NCBI RefSeq assembly: GCF_004358105.1
Contig: NZ_SMYL01000005.1
Coordinates: 124,001-188,000, forward strand
Reading direction: 5' to 3'
Length of the DNA stretch: 64,000 nucleotides
Source: Sapientia aquatica
GTDB lineage: Bacteria > Pseudomonadota > Gammaproteobacteria > Burkholderiales > Burkholderiaceae_D
Below the pieces are notes generated by a model that worked only from the letters and a program-made list of their open reading frames with translations, did not search any database and was not told where the DNA came from. Positions 50,892 to 61,982 of this stretch are shown here, in pieces; positions within the stretch are counted from its first letter, which is position 1; each line of letters starts with the position of its first letter. The position numbers were made by a program, and so were the translations under genes.

Positions 50892-53213
50892 ATGGTTGAA
50901 ATAGAAATCGACGGCAAGAAAGTAGAAGTGCCACCGGGCAGCATGGTAATGGATGCTGCCAATAAGCTCGGAACCTACATTCCGCACTTTTGCTATCACA
51001 AAAAATTATCGATCGCGGCCAGCTGCCGTATGTGTTTGGTTGAGGTTGAGAAAGCACCAAAACCTTTGCCTGCCTGCGCCACACCAGTTACTGCTGGAAT
51101 GATTGTTCGCTCCAAGAGCGATAAAGCAGTAAAAGCTCAAAAAGAAGTCATGGAGTTTTTACTTATCAATCATCCACTGGATTGCCCAATCTGCGATCAA
51201 GGCGGTGAATGCCAATTGCAGGATTTGGCTGTTGGCTACGGTAAATCATCTTCACGCTACGAAGAAGAAAAACGCGTTGTTTTCCATAAAAACGCTGGCC
51301 CATTGATTTCGATGGAAGAGATGAGCCGTTGCATCCACTGCACACGTTGCGTGCGTTTCGGCCAAGAGATCGCCGGCGTCATGGAATTGGGTATGTTAGG
51401 TCGCGGCGAGCACGCTGAGATCACTACCTTCGTTGGTAAAACAATTGACTCCGAATTGTCTGGCAACATGATTGACATCTGCCCGGTCGGAGCGCTGACG
51501 TCCAAACCATTCCGCTATTCTGCACGCACTTGGGAATTGTCACGTCGCAAATCGGTCAGTCCGCACGATGGTTTGGGTAGTAATTTAGTCGTACAGGTTA
51601 AGAATAATAAAGTCATGCGCGTTTTGCCGCTGGAAAACGAAGCGGTCAACGAGTGCTGGATTAGCGACAAAGATCGTTTTTCCTACGAGGCGTTAAACAG
51701 CGATCAACGCTTAACCAAGCCTATGATCAAGCAGGGCGGCCAATGGCAGGAAACTGATTGGCAAACGGCGCTGGAATATGTTGCTCATGGTTTGAAAAAT
51801 ATCAAACACGAGCATGGGGCTTCTGCAATTGGTGCGTTAGCCACAGCGCATTCCACGCTTGAAGAATTAACGTTGCTACAAAAAGTTGTTCGTGGGCTCG
51901 GCAGCGAGAATATTGACTTCCGCTTGCGTGCAACAGATGCAACAGTAAATGCCGGTTTCAAGCCTTGGCTTGGCATGTCGATCACTGAATTTGGTGAGCT
52001 ACATAATGTGCTGGTAGTCGGCTCGTTCTTGCGCAAAGACCACCCGTTGTTGGCAGCGCGTCTACGTCAGTCCGTAAAAGTCGGTAGCAAGGTATCGATT
52101 CTGCATGCCAGCGACGACGATTTGCTCATGCCAATCGCTAATAAGATGATTTACGCACCTGCGGCATGGCTATCGGCGTTGGTTGAAATTATGGCGGTGG
52201 TTGCAGAAGCGAAAGGTTTATCGGCTCCAATTAAAGCGGCGTCAATCTCAGATGCTGCTCGTGCCGTTGCCAATGATTTGTTGTCGGGCGAAAAAAATGC
52301 GATTGTCCTCGGCAATGCTGTTACCTACCATGCGCAAGCGTCTCAACTGCATTCCGCAGCGCAGTGGATTGCCGAGCAAACTGGTGCTAAGTTGGGTTAT
52401 TTAACCGAAGCAGCTAATACTGTAGGCGGCTACTTGGCTAATGCACTGCCAACCAAAGACGGCTTGAGCGCAACACAAATGTTGAGCCAAGCACGTAAGG
52501 CTTATGTGTTGTTGAACGCCGATCCGGTTCTCGATTGCGCCGCTGACGCTCGCCCAGCTTTGGAGCAAGCGGAAATGGTAATCGCCTTGTCGGCATTTAA
52601 ACCAACCCACGACTACGCTGATGTGTTATTGCCTATCGCGCCATTTACTGAAACATCCGGCACATTCGTAAACTGCGAAGGGCGTGCACAGAGTTTTAAC
52701 GGCGCGGTAAAGCCACTTGGTGATACACGTCCTGCGTGGAAGGTGCTGCGAGTGCTGGGTAATTTACTGGGTCTGAGCGGTTTTGACTATGACACCTCCG
52801 AGGCAGTTCGCGATGAACTGTTGCAAGGCAAAACTGACCTGTCGGCAAGTTTGAATAACAAAATTTCCGCTGCATTGAATCCAGAATCAATCGCTCCTGC
52901 TGCGGCCACCGGTTTACAGCGAATCGCTAACGTTGGAATTTACAGCGCTGACGTATTGGCACGTAATTCAGCCGCTTTGCAGGAAACTGCCGATGCAAAA
53001 CCACCGCGCGCTTGGGTGACACCTGATGTGATGGCTGAGTTAGGCTTGGTCAATGGCGATATCGTTAAAGTTACTCAGGCAGGTAATAGTGTGTTGTTGC
53101 CCGTATCGAGTGATAAAGGCTTGGCCGCTGGCGTAATCAAAGTAGCTGCCGGACATCCTGCAACTTCAGCACTAAGTGGCATGTTTGGAACTCTGACTGT
53201 GGAGCGTGCGTAA
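50892..53213 (+). CDS. nuoG: NADH-quinone oxidoreductase subunit G
   Basis: 773 residues. The N-terminal ferredoxin-like domain binds [2Fe-2S] N1b ([15 protein letters not shown], then CATP). The His-ligated [4Fe-4S] N5 site is [14 protein letters not shown], and N4 follows in [13 protein letters not shown] with a later IDICPVGAL. The rest is a molybdopterin-oxidoreductase-like domain that no longer binds molybdenum. The E. coli-type N7 cluster motif was not seen. Stop overlaps nuoH start. Confidence 0.97.
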   Translation: MVEIEIDGKKVEVPPGSMVMDAANKLGTYIPHFCYHKKLSIAASCRMCLVEVEKAPKPLPACATPVTAGMIVRSKSDKAVKAQKEVMEFLLINHPLDCPICDQGGECQLQDLAVGYGKSSSRYEEEKRVVFHKNAGPLISMEEMSRCIHCTRCVRFGQEIAGVMELGMLGRGEHAEITTFVGKTIDSELSGNMIDICPVGALTSKPFRYSARTWELSRRKSVSPHDGLGSNLVVQVKNNKVMRVLPLENEAVNECWISDKDRFSYEALNSDQRLTKPMIKQGGQWQETDWQTALEYVAHGLKNIKHEHGASAIGALATAHSTLEELTLLQKVVRGLGSENIDFRLRATDATVNAGFKPWLGMSITEFGELHNVLVVGSFLRKDHPLLAARLRQSVKVGSKVSILHASDDDLLMPIANKMIYAPAAWLSALVEIMAVVAEAKGLSAPIKAASISDAARAVANDLLSGEKNAIVLGNAVTYHAQASQLHSAAQWIAEQTGAKLGYLTEAANTVGGYLANALPTKDGLSATQMLSQARKAYVLLNADPVLDCAADARPALEQAEMVIALSAFKPTHDYADVLLPIAPFTETSGTFVNCEGRAQSFNGAVKPLGDTRPAWKVLRVLGNLLGLSGFDYDTSEAVRDELLQGKTDLSASLNNKISAALNPESIAPAAATGLQRIANVGIYSADVLARNSAALQETADAKPPRAWVTPDVMAELGLVNGDIVKVTQAGNSVLLPVSSDKGLAAGVIKVAAGHPATSALSGMFGTLTVERA

Positions 53214-54283
53214 TGATGGACAGTATTAACGCTTTTGGAACCGGATTGTTGGGCGCGTGGTGGCCAAATATCTGGTTGACAGTTTGGACCTTGATCAAAA
53301 TCGTGTGCATCACTTTGCCTGTGATGGGTTTAGTGGCTTATCTCACTTTGTGGGAACGCAAAATGATCGGGTGGATGCACGTTCGTTTAGGACCAAACCG
53401 TGTTGGTCCTGCAGGCTTGTTGCAGCCGATTGCCGATGCCTTAAAGTTGCTCTTAAAAGAAATCGTTGTTCCGGCTCGGGCGAATAAAGCCTTATTCGTC
53501 ATCGCTCCGATCATGACTATCATGCCAGCTTTAGCCGCTTGGGCGGTGATTCCGTTTGGACCAGAAGTCGTGTTGGCCAACGTTAATGCGGGTTTGTTGC
53601 TGTTGATGGCGATCACATCGATGGAAGTGTATGGAGTCATCATTGCTGGTTGGGCCTCCAACTCCAAATATGCATTCTTGGGCGCGATGCGTGCTTCAGC
53701 TCAAATGGTTTCCTACGAGATTGCCATGGGTTTTGTACTGGTAATTGTGTTGATGGTATCGGGTAGTTTAAATCTCACTGACATCGTGATGACCCAAAGC
53801 AAAGGACGTTTCTTTGATTTGGGATTGAATTTCCTGTCGTGGAATTGGTTGCCATTGCTGCCGATGTTCGTGGTCTATGTGATTTCTGGTATTGCTGAGA
53901 CAAACCGCCACCCATTCGACGTGGTTGAGGGGGAGTCTGAAATCGTTGCGGGTCACATGGTTGAATATTCAGGTATGTCGTTCGCGATGTTCTTCTTGGC
54001 AGAGTACGCCAATATGATTTTGATTTCCGCGATGGCTTCCTTGATGTTCTTGGGCGGTTGGGCCGCACCGTTGAGCATTCTGTCATGGATTCCAGGTTGG
54101 ATCTGGCTCGGTATTAAGACATTTGTGGTTGTTTCCATGTTTATTTGGGCGCGTGCATCCTTCCCACGCTATCGTTTCGATCAAATTATGCGTTTAGGTT
54201 GGAAGGTATTTATTCCACTGACACTCGTTTATTTAGTGATCGTCGCGGCTTGGATGCAAACGCCTTGGAATATATGGAAATGA
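53213..54283 (+). CDS. nuoH: NADH-quinone oxidoreductase subunit H
   Basis: 356 residues with eight membrane helices. [36 protein letters not shown] and the acidic loop [27 protein letters not shown] line the quinone channel and the proton-coupling E-channel. Two consecutive ATG codons compete as start (TAATGATG overlap with nuoG). Confidence 0.98.
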   Translation: MMDSINAFGTGLLGAWWPNIWLTVWTLIKIVCITLPVMGLVAYLTLWERKMIGWMHVRLGPNRVGPAGLLQPIADALKLLLKEIVVPARANKALFVIAPIMTIMPALAAWAVIPFGPEVVLANVNAGLLLLMAITSMEVYGVIIAGWASNSKYAFLGAMRASAQMVSYEIAMGFVLVIVLMVSGSLNLTDIVMTQSKGRFFDLGLNFLSWNWLPLLPMFVVYVISGIAETNRHPFDVVEGESEIVAGHMVEYSGMSFAMFFLAEYANMILISAMASLMFLGGWAAPLSILSWIPGWIWLGIKTFVVVSMFIWARASFPRYRFDQIMRLGWKVFIPLTLVYLVIVAAWMQTPWNIWK

Positions 54284-54322
54284 GTGGTCGCTACTACTAC
54301 CCTAAAGTGATTGGAAGCTAAG

Positions 54323-54811
54323 ATGCACGCGATTAAAGACTTTTTCTCTAGCTTAATGCTAAGAGAGTTAATCAAGGGAATGGCCTTAACAGGCAGATAT
54401 ATGTTTGCACGCAAAATTACCGTGCAATTCCCAGAAGAAAAAACACCAATGTCGCCACGTTTTCGCGGCTTGCATGCCTTGCGCAGTTATCCGAATGGGG
54501 AAGAGCGCTGCATCGCATGTAAATTATGTGAAGCAGTCTGCCCAGCGATGGCAATCACGATCGAGTCCGAACAGCGTGCAGACGGAAGTCGCCGCACCAC
54601 TCGTTACGATATTGATCTGACCAAGTGCATTTTCTGTGGATTCTGCGAAGAGTCGTGCCCAGTAGATTCAATCGTTGAAACTCATGTGTTTGAGTATCAC
54701 GGTGAAAAGCGCGGCGACTTGTATTTCACCAAAGAGATGTTGCTAGCAGTGGGAAATAAATACGAACCTGAAATCGCTGCTGCTCGCGCTAAAGACGCAG
54801 CTTACCGCTAA
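54323..54811 (+). CDS. nuoI: NADH-quinone oxidoreductase subunit I
   Basis: 162 residues from the ATG at 54323, the family length; the TTG at 54311 is not needed. Two ferredoxin-type [4Fe-4S] motifs (N6a and N6b): [16 protein letters not shown] and [16 protein letters not shown]. The N-terminal amphipathic helix anchors it on the membrane arm. Relays electrons from NuoG to NuoB. Confidence 0.98.
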   Translation: MHAIKDFFSSLMLRELIKGMALTGRYMFARKITVQFPEEKTPMSPRFRGLHALRSYPNGEERCIACKLCEAVCPAMAITIESEQRADGSRRTTRYDIDLTKCIFCGFCEESCPVDSIVETHVFEYHGEKRGDLYFTKEMLLAVGNKYEPEIAAARAKDAAYR

Positions 54812-54829
54812 CCTATAAGTGTCCGAATA

Positions 54830-55468
54830 ATGGAATTTACTTCAGTCCTATTTTACGTATTCTCAGCCATATTAATATGTGCTGCGTTCCGCGTCGTTAC
54901 TGCACGTAATCCTGTGCATGCAGCACTTTATTTGGTGTTGTCTTTCTTTAATGCGGCCGCTCTTTGGATGTTGCTCCAAGCAGAGTTTTTAGCCATTGTT
55001 TTGGTCTTGGTTTATGTCGGGGCTGTGATGGTGTTGTTCCTTTTCGTTGTGATGATGTTGGATATTAATATCGATAAAATCCGCGAGGGTTTCTGGAGTA
55101 ACTTTCCGTTGGCGGCAACGGTTGGTGTGGTCATTGTTCTAGAAATGTCCATGGTGATCTTGCGCGGCTTCTGGACTCCGATAGTCACGTCACCAGTCAA
55201 ACCCGATAGCATCGGCAATACCAAGTCACTCGGGCTGTTAATTTTTACTCATTACACCTATGCGTTTGAAGTTGCTGCTGCAATCCTTTTGCTCGGCATT
55301 ATCGCAGCCGTTGCGTTGACATTACGCAAACGCAAAGATACGAAACATTTTGATCCAGCTTTGGCGGTAAAAGTGAACAGCAAAGACCGTGTTCGTATCG
55401 TCAAAATGCAAGCCGAATCGAATCGCACTGCAGCTCCAACTAACACTACTAGCCAGGAGGGTAAATGA
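54830..55468 (+). CDS. nuoJ: NADH-quinone oxidoreductase subunit J
   Basis: 212 residues with five membrane helices. The region [19 protein letters not shown] contains the pi-bulge helix implicated in proton coupling. The C-terminal ~45 residues are hydrophilic. The stop overlaps the nuoK start (ATGA). Confidence 0.96.
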   Translation: MEFTSVLFYVFSAILICAAFRVVTARNPVHAALYLVLSFFNAAALWMLLQAEFLAIVLVLVYVGAVMVLFLFVVMMLDINIDKIREGFWSNFPLAATVGVVIVLEMSMVILRGFWTPIVTSPVKPDSIGNTKSLGLLIFTHYTYAFEVAAAILLLGIIAAVALTLRKRKDTKHFDPALAVKVNSKDRVRIVKMQAESNRTAAPTNTTSQEGK

Positions 55469-55773
55469 TACTCACGCTGACTCATTTCCTCGTACTTGGC
55501 GCAATCTTGTTTGCTATTTCCGTGATTGGTATTTTCCTCAATCGCAAAAATATCATCGTTTTATTAATGGCAATTGAACTCATGTTGTTGGCGGTGAATA
55601 TGAATTTCATCGCTTTCTCTCATTACTTGGGCGACGCAGGCGGGCAAGTTTTTGTGTTCTTCATTTTGACAGTCGCAGCAGCTGAATCGGCAATCGGTTT
55701 GGCAATCTTGGTGGTGATGTTCCGCAATATGGACACGATCAATGTTGAAGACCTAGATACGCTCAAAGGATAG
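55465..55773 (+). CDS. nuoK: NADH-quinone oxidoreductase subunit K
   Basis: 102 residues, three membrane helices. The conserved glutamates are in [11 protein letters not shown] and [11 protein letters not shown], which link the E-channel to the antiporter-like subunits. AGGAGG lies just ahead of the start within the end of nuoJ. Confidence 0.97.
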   Translation: MILTLTHFLVLGAILFAISVIGIFLNRKNIIVLLMAIELMLLAVNMNFIAFSHYLGDAGGQVFVFFILTVAAAESAIGLAILVVMFRNMDTINVEDLDTLKG

Positions 55774-55779
55774 AAAATT

Positions 55780-57834
55780 ATGACGGTAGGGCAGATTAAC
55801 CCACAATTACTTTTAGCGGTGCCGTTGGCGCCACTGGCAGGTGCTGCGATTGCAGGTCTGTTAGGGACTAAATTCTTAGGGAACATAGTTGGTCGGAAAA
55901 TTTCAACAGGCGCGACCATTCTTGGCGTGCTAGTTGCGTTAATCATTTCTGTGTACACATTGCTTGCGGTACTCGATGGAGCGAGCTTCAACGGCACCAT
56001 TTACCATTGGATGAATGTCGCTGGTTTGAAACTGGAAGTTGGTTTCCAAATCGATAGCTTGTCGGCCATGATGATGTGCGTCGTCACTTTTGTGTCGCTG
56101 ATGGTGCATATTTACACAATCGGCTACATGGAAGAGGACGAAGGCTATAACCGTTTCTTTGCTTATATTTCCTTGTTCACGTTTTCGATGTTAATGCTCG
56201 TGATGAGCAACAACTTTTTGCAACTGTTCTTCGGATGGGAAGCCGTTGGCTTGGTTTCTTATTTGTTGATTGGATTCTGGTACACCAAGCCAACTGCTAT
56301 TTTTGCCAACATGAAGGCATTTTTGGTCAATCGAGTTGGTGACTTTGGTTTTATTCTTGGTATCGGTTTGATCGTTGCGTACACCAACACGATGAATTAC
56401 CAAGAGGTATTTGCAAGCAAAGACGTATTGCTCAACGGCGTGTTGCCTGGCACCAGCTGGATGTTAGTCACCGTGGCTTGTATCTGTTTATTTATCGGCG
56501 CTATGGGTAAATCAGCCCAATTCCCTTTACACGTTTGGTTGCCAGATTCGATGGAAGGCCCAACTCCGATTTCGGCCTTGATTCACGCTGCGACGATGGT
56601 GACCGCTGGTATTTTCATGGTGGCGCGCATGTCCCCGCTATTTGAATTATCGGATACAGCTCTGTCATTCATCATGATCATCGGGGCGATTACAGCGTTG
56701 TTCATGGGATTCTTGGGAATTATTCAAAACGATATTAAACGCGTCGTTGCGTATTCGACCTTGTCGCAATTAGGTTACATGACCGTTGCTTTAGGTGCTT
56801 CTGCATACTCGGTTGCGGTATTCCACCTGATGACGCATGCGTTCTTCAAAGCGTTGTTATTCTTAGGCGCGGGATCGGTAATCATCGGGATGCACCATGA
56901 CCAAGATATTCGTAACATGGGCGGCTTGCGCAAATACATGCCGATTACTTGGCTCACTTCCTTAGCTGGTTCGCTGGCATTGATTGGTACACCATTCTTC
57001 TCAGGCTTTTATTCTAAGGACAGCATTATTGATGCGGTCATGACTAGCCATTTGGTTGGTTCAGGTTTCGCTCAATTTGCGGTGCTGGCGGGTGTTTTCG
57101 TGACGGCCTTTTACTCATTCCGTATGTATTTCCTGGTGTTCCACGGCAAAGAGAATTTTGGTCATGCACATGACCACCACGATGATCACCACGATGCCCA
57201 CGCGGATCATGACGAACATCACGGTTTGGCTCCAGGCCAAAAGCCGCATGAATCACCATTAGTGATCTGGCTGCCGCTAGTATTGTTGGCGATACCTTCA
57301 GTTTTGATTGGTTACTTCACTATTGAACCAATGTTGCACGGAACATTCTTTAAAGACGTTATTTTTGTGAGCTCGCATCACGAAGCGATGCAAGAGTTGA
57401 GTGAAGAGTTCCACCACGTTGGCGGGGCAGTTGGAATGGCGTTGCATGCATTTACGTCGTTGCCGTTCTGGTTGGCGTTAGCTGGGGTTGCAACATCCTA
57501 CGTGTTTTATATGGTGAAACCGGAAATCCCAACCGCGATCAAGAAGAATTTCAGCGCGATTTACACTTTGCTAGACAATAAATACTACTTAGATAAATTC
57601 AACGAAGTAGTCTTTGCTGGTGGCGCAAGACTGTTGGGCGGTGGATTATGGAATGTTGGTGACAAAGGGTTGATTGACGGCTTAATCGTCAATGGCAGCG
57701 CCAAGTTAGTTGGTTGGTCATCAAAAATCTTACGTACGATCCAGACCGGTTATATCTATAACTATGCCTTTGTCATGATCCTTGGCGTGTTGGGATTCCT
57801 GATTTATTTCATGCCAAGCCCATTTACTAAATAA
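55780..57834 (+). CDS. nuoL: NADH-quinone oxidoreductase subunit L
   Basis: 684 residues, the distal antiporter-like proton pump with the long lateral helix near its C terminus. FFGWEAVGLVSYLLIGFW carries the conserved glutamate, and SAQFPLHVWLPDSMEGPTPISALIHAATMVTAG carries the lysine-helix region. Residues ~461-481 form a His/Asp-rich loop (HAHDHHDDHHDAHADHDEHH) just after helix ~13; such metal-binding-like loops are seen in relatives but not in E. coli. Confidence 0.97.
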   Translation: MTVGQINPQLLLAVPLAPLAGAAIAGLLGTKFLGNIVGRKISTGATILGVLVALIISVYTLLAVLDGASFNGTIYHWMNVAGLKLEVGFQIDSLSAMMMCVVTFVSLMVHIYTIGYMEEDEGYNRFFAYISLFTFSMLMLVMSNNFLQLFFGWEAVGLVSYLLIGFWYTKPTAIFANMKAFLVNRVGDFGFILGIGLIVAYTNTMNYQEVFASKDVLLNGVLPGTSWMLVTVACICLFIGAMGKSAQFPLHVWLPDSMEGPTPISALIHAATMVTAGIFMVARMSPLFELSDTALSFIMIIGAITALFMGFLGIIQNDIKRVVAYSTLSQLGYMTVALGASAYSVAVFHLMTHAFFKALLFLGAGSVIIGMHHDQDIRNMGGLRKYMPITWLTSLAGSLALIGTPFFSGFYSKDSIIDAVMTSHLVGSGFAQFAVLAGVFVTAFYSFRMYFLVFHGKENFGHAHDHHDDHHDAHADHDEHHGLAPGQKPHESPLVIWLPLVLLAIPSVLIGYFTIEPMLHGTFFKDVIFVSSHHEAMQELSEEFHHVGGAVGMALHAFTSLPFWLALAGVATSYVFYMVKPEIPTAIKKNFSAIYTLLDNKYYLDKFNEVVFAGGARLLGGGLWNVGDKGLIDGLIVNGSAKLVGWSSKILRTIQTGYIYNYAFVMILGVLGFLIYFMPSPFTK

Positions 57835-57855
57835 GCAGACGATAAGAATATAACC

Positions 57856-59349
57856 ATGATGCAGTCAACTTCCATTTTATTAAGTCTCGCGATCTGGCTT
57901 CCGATCGCTTTCGGGATATTTGTTATCGCTGTCGGTAATGATGAAAATCCAGGTTTAGTTCGAATCATTTCGTTAATTGGCGCTGTCGCCAGTTTCCTTG
58001 TCACGCTTCCTTTGATCAGTGGATTTGATAACGCTGCCCATGGAATGCAGTTTGTCGAGCACGCTAGTTGGATCGCGCGTTTCAATGTTAATTATTTCCT
58101 CGGTATCGACGGTATTTCTTTGTGGTTAGTCATCTTGACTGCATTCATCTCGATCATTGTTGTGGTCGCTGGCTGGGTGGTCATTGAAAAGCGCGTTGCT
58201 CAATACATGGGCTCATTCCTGATTTTGTCTGGCTTGATGATCGGCGTATTCTGCGCCTTAGACGGATTGCTGTTTTATGTGTTTTTTGAAGCGACCTTAA
58301 TTCCGATGTACATCATTATCGGTATTTGGGGCGGCGCTAACCGCGTTTATGCTTCGTTCAAGTTCTTCTTGTACACATTGATGGGTTCGTTGTTGACATT
58401 GGTTGCCATCATTTATTTGTACTCGTTGTCGGGCAGTTTTAGTATTTTGGATTGGCATCAGTTGCCTCTGACGTTGCATCAACAAATCTTGATCTTCTTG
58501 GCGTTCTTAGCCGCTTTCGCGGTCAAGGTGCCAATGTGGCCGGTGCATACATGGTTGCCAGACGCGCACGTCGAAGCGCCTACTGGTGGTTCAGTCGTAT
58601 TGGCCGCGATTATGCTGAAATTAGGTGCTTACGGTTTCCTACGTTTTTCGTTGCCGATCGCGCCCGACGCAAGTCACTATCTGTCCGGCTTCATCATCAC
58701 GCTTTCGCTGATCGCCGTTATTTATATTGGTTTGGTAGCGTTGGTACAGACCGATATGAAAAAGTTGGTGGCATATTCCTCAATTGCTCACATGGGTTTT
58801 GTGACACTTGGATTCTTTATGTTTAACGACATGTCGGTTCAAGGTGGCTTAGTGCAAATGATTTCGCACGGATTTGTCTCTGGCGCGATGTTCCTTTGCA
58901 TCGGTGTATTGTATGACCGCGTCCACTCCCGTCAAATCGTGGACTACGGAGGAGTAGTCAACACGATGCCTAAGTTTGCAGCTTTCTTTGTATTATTCTC
59001 GATGGCCAATTGCGGATTGCCGGCAACCTCCGGATTCGTCGGTGAGTTCATGGTGATTATTGGTGCGGTTAAATTTAATTTCTGGATCGGCTTGTTAGCT
59101 GCAACAGCATTGATCTTCGGCGCGGCGTATTCGTTGTGGATGGTCAAGCGTGTCGTGTTTGGTGCTGTGGTTCACCAACATGTTAAGGAATTGGTTGATC
59201 TGAGTTCGCGTGAATTCTTGATGTTGGCGGTGTTGGCAATTGCCGTGTTGGCGATGGGTTTATATCCAGAACCATTTACCGCAGCCATGCAGACTAGTGT
59301 GACCGACTTGTTAGCGCATGTAGCAAAAACTAAAATAAACGCTTTTTAA
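57856..59349 (+). CDS. nuoM: NADH-quinone oxidoreductase subunit M
   Basis: 497 residues, 14 helices, the middle antiporter-like pump. The key glutamate lies in YVFFEATLIPMYIIIGIWGG, the lysine helix in VKVPMWPVHTWLPDAHVEAPTGGSVVLA, and AYSSIAHMGFVTLG is also typical. Confidence 0.98.
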   Translation: MMQSTSILLSLAIWLPIAFGIFVIAVGNDENPGLVRIISLIGAVASFLVTLPLISGFDNAAHGMQFVEHASWIARFNVNYFLGIDGISLWLVILTAFISIIVVVAGWVVIEKRVAQYMGSFLILSGLMIGVFCALDGLLFYVFFEATLIPMYIIIGIWGGANRVYASFKFFLYTLMGSLLTLVAIIYLYSLSGSFSILDWHQLPLTLHQQILIFLAFLAAFAVKVPMWPVHTWLPDAHVEAPTGGSVVLAAIMLKLGAYGFLRFSLPIAPDASHYLSGFIITLSLIAVIYIGLVALVQTDMKKLVAYSSIAHMGFVTLGFFMFNDMSVQGGLVQMISHGFVSGAMFLCIGVLYDRVHSRQIVDYGGVVNTMPKFAAFFVLFSMANCGLPATSGFVGEFMVIIGAVKFNFWIGLLAATALIFGAAYSLWMVKRVVFGAVVHQHVKELVDLSSREFLMLAVLAIAVLAMGLYPEPFTAAMQTSVTDLLAHVAKTKINAF

Positions 59350-59401
59350 TTTACAAGGCAAATTAATTCGCCTTGATATTTAAGGCCATACAGGCAAAAA
59401 A

Positions 59402-60886
59402 ATGATGAATTTTACACCGGCATATCCTGAAATTTTCTTATTGTTAGCGATCGCTGCGATCCTGCTAATTGACATGTTTTTGTCTGATTCAAAACGTGTG
59501 GTAACCCATTATTTGTCTTTGTTTGCATTAGTCGTTACTGCTTTGCTCACAATGTCTGATTTGGGTTCTGGTACTTCCGAATACACCTTCAACAATATGT
59601 TCTTGTCAGATCCAATGTCTAACATGCTGAAGCTGTTTTCGTATTTGGCGGTGGGCATGACTCTGGTATATAGCCGTCAGTACAGCACCGATCGTGGAAT
59701 TTTGGGCGGTGAATTAGGTGGCGAATTTTATGTGTTAGCGCTGTTTTCTTTGCTTGGGCAGATGGTGATGATCTCAGGTAATAACGTCCTGATTATCTAT
59801 CTCGGCTTGGAATTGATGTCGTTGGCACTGTATGGCTTGGTCGCCTTACGCAGAAATAATGTTGGTTCAACAGAAGCGGCGATGAAATATTTTGTGCTAG
59901 GCGCTTTGGCATCGGGTTTCCTGCTGTACGGAATTTCAATGCTGTATGGCGCAACTGGAACGCTGGATTTGTCGGAGATTGCTCGCATCAGTTCCTCGGT
60001 TACTGCCAATAAAACGATTTTGGTTTTCGCTATCGTGTTCATTGTTTCAGGCCTTGCATTTAAATTAGGCGCAGCACCGTTCCATATGTGGGTACCGGAC
60101 GTATATCAAGGTTCACCAACAGCCGTAACGTTGTTGTTGGGCGCGGCGCCAAAGTTGGCGGCATTCGCGATCTGCTTTAGATTGTTGGTGGAAGGTCTGT
60201 TCACACACGCGGTAGATTGGCAACAGATGTTGATCGTGTTATCGGTCTTGTCGATGGCAGGTGGTAACATCGTGGCGTTGGCACAAACCAACTTGAAACG
60301 GATGTTGGCCTACTCGACCATCTCGCACATGGGTTTCATGTTGTTGGGCTTTGTTTCTGGCGTATCTAATGGGCACGTCGATTTAAATCTGGCCGCGAGT
60401 GCTTATGCATCGTCCATGTTCTACGTTATTACTTACGTCATTACAACGCTGGGCACGTTCGGTATGATTTTGCTGTTATCCCGTAACGGTTTCGAAGCTG
60501 AGCAAATCGACGACTTAAAAGGTTTGAGTAAACGCAGCCCGTGGTTCGCGCTGGTCATGTTGATGTTGATGTTCTCATTGGCTGGTATTCCTCCATTGAT
60601 GGGTTTCTACGCTAAGTTTTCTGTATTACAAGCAGTGTTGGGCACAGGGCAGGTTTGGTTGGCAGTGGTGGCCGTATTGTTCTCGCTAATCGGTGCGTTC
60701 TATTACTTACGCGTGGTTAAAGTAATGTGGTTTGATGAGCCTGCAGATGACAACAAGATTGTTGCTGGAGCCGACATACGTTTGGTGCTGAGCTTAAATG
60801 GCTTAGCCGTGATTGCACTTGGTGTCGTACCAGAATCGCTGATGAATGCTTGCTTGGTGGCGATTACCAAAACTTTGGCGTCTTAA
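59402..60886 (+). CDS. nuoN: NADH-quinone oxidoreductase subunit N
   Basis: 494 residues, 14 helices, the antiporter-like pump nearest the peripheral arm. [17 protein letters not shown] holds the conserved glutamate and [28 protein letters not shown] the lysine region. The stop codon overlaps the start of the next small gene (TAATG). Last canonical complex I gene. Confidence 0.98.
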   Translation: MMNFTPAYPEIFLLLAIAAILLIDMFLSDSKRVVTHYLSLFALVVTALLTMSDLGSGTSEYTFNNMFLSDPMSNMLKLFSYLAVGMTLVYSRQYSTDRGILGGELGGEFYVLALFSLLGQMVMISGNNVLIIYLGLELMSLALYGLVALRRNNVGSTEAAMKYFVLGALASGFLLYGISMLYGATGTLDLSEIARISSSVTANKTILVFAIVFIVSGLAFKLGAAPFHMWVPDVYQGSPTAVTLLLGAAPKLAAFAICFRLLVEGLFTHAVDWQQMLIVLSVLSMAGGNIVALAQTNLKRMLAYSTISHMGFMLLGFVSGVSNGHVDLNLAASAYASSMFYVITYVITTLGTFGMILLLSRNGFEAEQIDDLKGLSKRSPWFALVMLMLMFSLAGIPPLMGFYAKFSVLQAVLGTGQVWLAVVAVLFSLIGAFYYLRVVKVMWFDEPADDNKIVAGADIRLVLSLNGLAVIALGVVPESLMNACLVAITKTLAS

Positions 60887-61191
60887 TGCAACTGCCGTAC
60901 GCAGTTTGGAGTTTGATTATATTGGCACTGATCGGTGCCAATATTCCGTTTTTGAATCAGCGCTTGTTTGCGCTGATCCGCTTGAAAAATTCCAGTTCTA
61001 AAAAATCCTTTTGGCTCCGCCTAGTTGAGTTGGCGGTGTTTTATTGTGTGCTCGGTGGCGTGGCATATCTACTGGAAGCAAATATCGGGAACGTATTTAC
61101 CCAGACTTGGGAGTTTTTCGCGATCACAGTTTGCTTGTTTATTGTTTTCGCTTTCCCCGGTTTTGTGTATCAATATCTGCGTCGCCAATGA
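60886..61191 (+). CDS. DUF2818 family membrane protein
   Basis: 101 residues from the ATG at 60886 overlapping the nuoN stop; a frame opening at 60850 is rejected. Three hydrophobic helices (near 7-24, 45-65, 75-95) separated by a basic loop (RLKNSSSKKSFW). It is a betaproteobacterial companion of the nuo operon with no known function; the translational coupling on both sides suggests an assembly or accessory role for complex I, which is inference. Confidence 0.9.
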   Translation: MQLPYAVWSLIILALIGANIPFLNQRLFALIRLKNSSSKKSFWLRLVELAVFYCVLGGVAYLLEANIGNVFTQTWEFFAITVCLFIVFAFPGFVYQYLRRQ

Positions 61192-61766
61192 ATGATATCG
61201 ACAAACATTTAACCGAAACTTTCGTTTCCGGCGACTTGGTCTTTGACGGCCACTTCCTCAAAGTGCAGCGCGATCAAGTCACTCTTCCTGATGGCAGTTT
61301 GACTCAGCGCGAGTATATTCGTCACCCTGGTGCGGTTGTTATTCTTCCTGTCTTTGACGATGGAACGGTTTTATTGGAACGCCAGTATCGGTATCCATTA
61401 AACCAAGTTTTCATCGAATTCCCCGCCGGTAAAATTGATCCCAATGAAGATCCACTAGCTTGCGCAAAGCGTGAGTTACTTGAAGAAACTGGCTATTCTG
61501 CAGATTCGTGGGAGTTCGTTTGTACCATTCATAACGCGATTGCGTATGCTGACGAACACCTTGAAATCTACTTGGCGCGCGGTCTGCACGCTGGGCAACA
61601 GAAATTGGACGAGGGCGAATTTTTAGAAGTGTTTCGTGCGCCATTAACCGATGTCTGCGAGTTGGTTAGAACTGGAAAAATCACCGATGTCAAAACAGTG
61701 ATCGGTGCTTTCTGGTTAGAAAAAATCCAATCGGGACTCTGGAGTCCTGCAACGCCATCAAACTAA
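61188..61766 (+). CDS. NUDIX hydrolase, ADP-ribose pyrophosphatase type
   Basis: 192 residues from the ATG at 61188, which overlaps the previous stop (ATGA); a longer frame from 61044 is a shadow. The NUDIX box is complete: GKIDPNEDPLACAKRELLEETGY (G-x5-E-x7-R-E-x2-E-E-x-G). The upstream YPLNQVFIEFPAG is typical of ADP-ribose/NADH pyrophosphatases. It hydrolyses ADP-ribose or related nucleotides, a sensible housekeeping partner for NAD-linked respiration. Last gene of the nuo transcription unit. Confidence 0.94.
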   Translation: MNDIDKHLTETFVSGDLVFDGHFLKVQRDQVTLPDGSLTQREYIRHPGAVVILPVFDDGTVLLERQYRYPLNQVFIEFPAGKIDPNEDPLACAKRELLEETGYSADSWEFVCTIHNAIAYADEHLEIYLARGLHAGQQKLDEGEFLEVFRAPLTDVCELVRTGKITDVKTVIGAFWLEKIQSGLWSPATPSN

Positions 61767-61982
61767 TCCAAACTAATCAAGTTTTATTCGTGCAACTTCC
61801 ACACTTTGTCTGAATCGAACAAACATTCTAACTTTGTTACTTTGAGAACAGTTAGAATGCAACCCGTTTGCTCAATTACCGTTCTAAAAATTTAACACTC
61901 TTGTTGATTTTAATTCGGTAAGTAGTCCGAGCAAAATCTTTTGCTGTTACAGCGCTATAAAAACAATTTTTTGGAGAACCCC

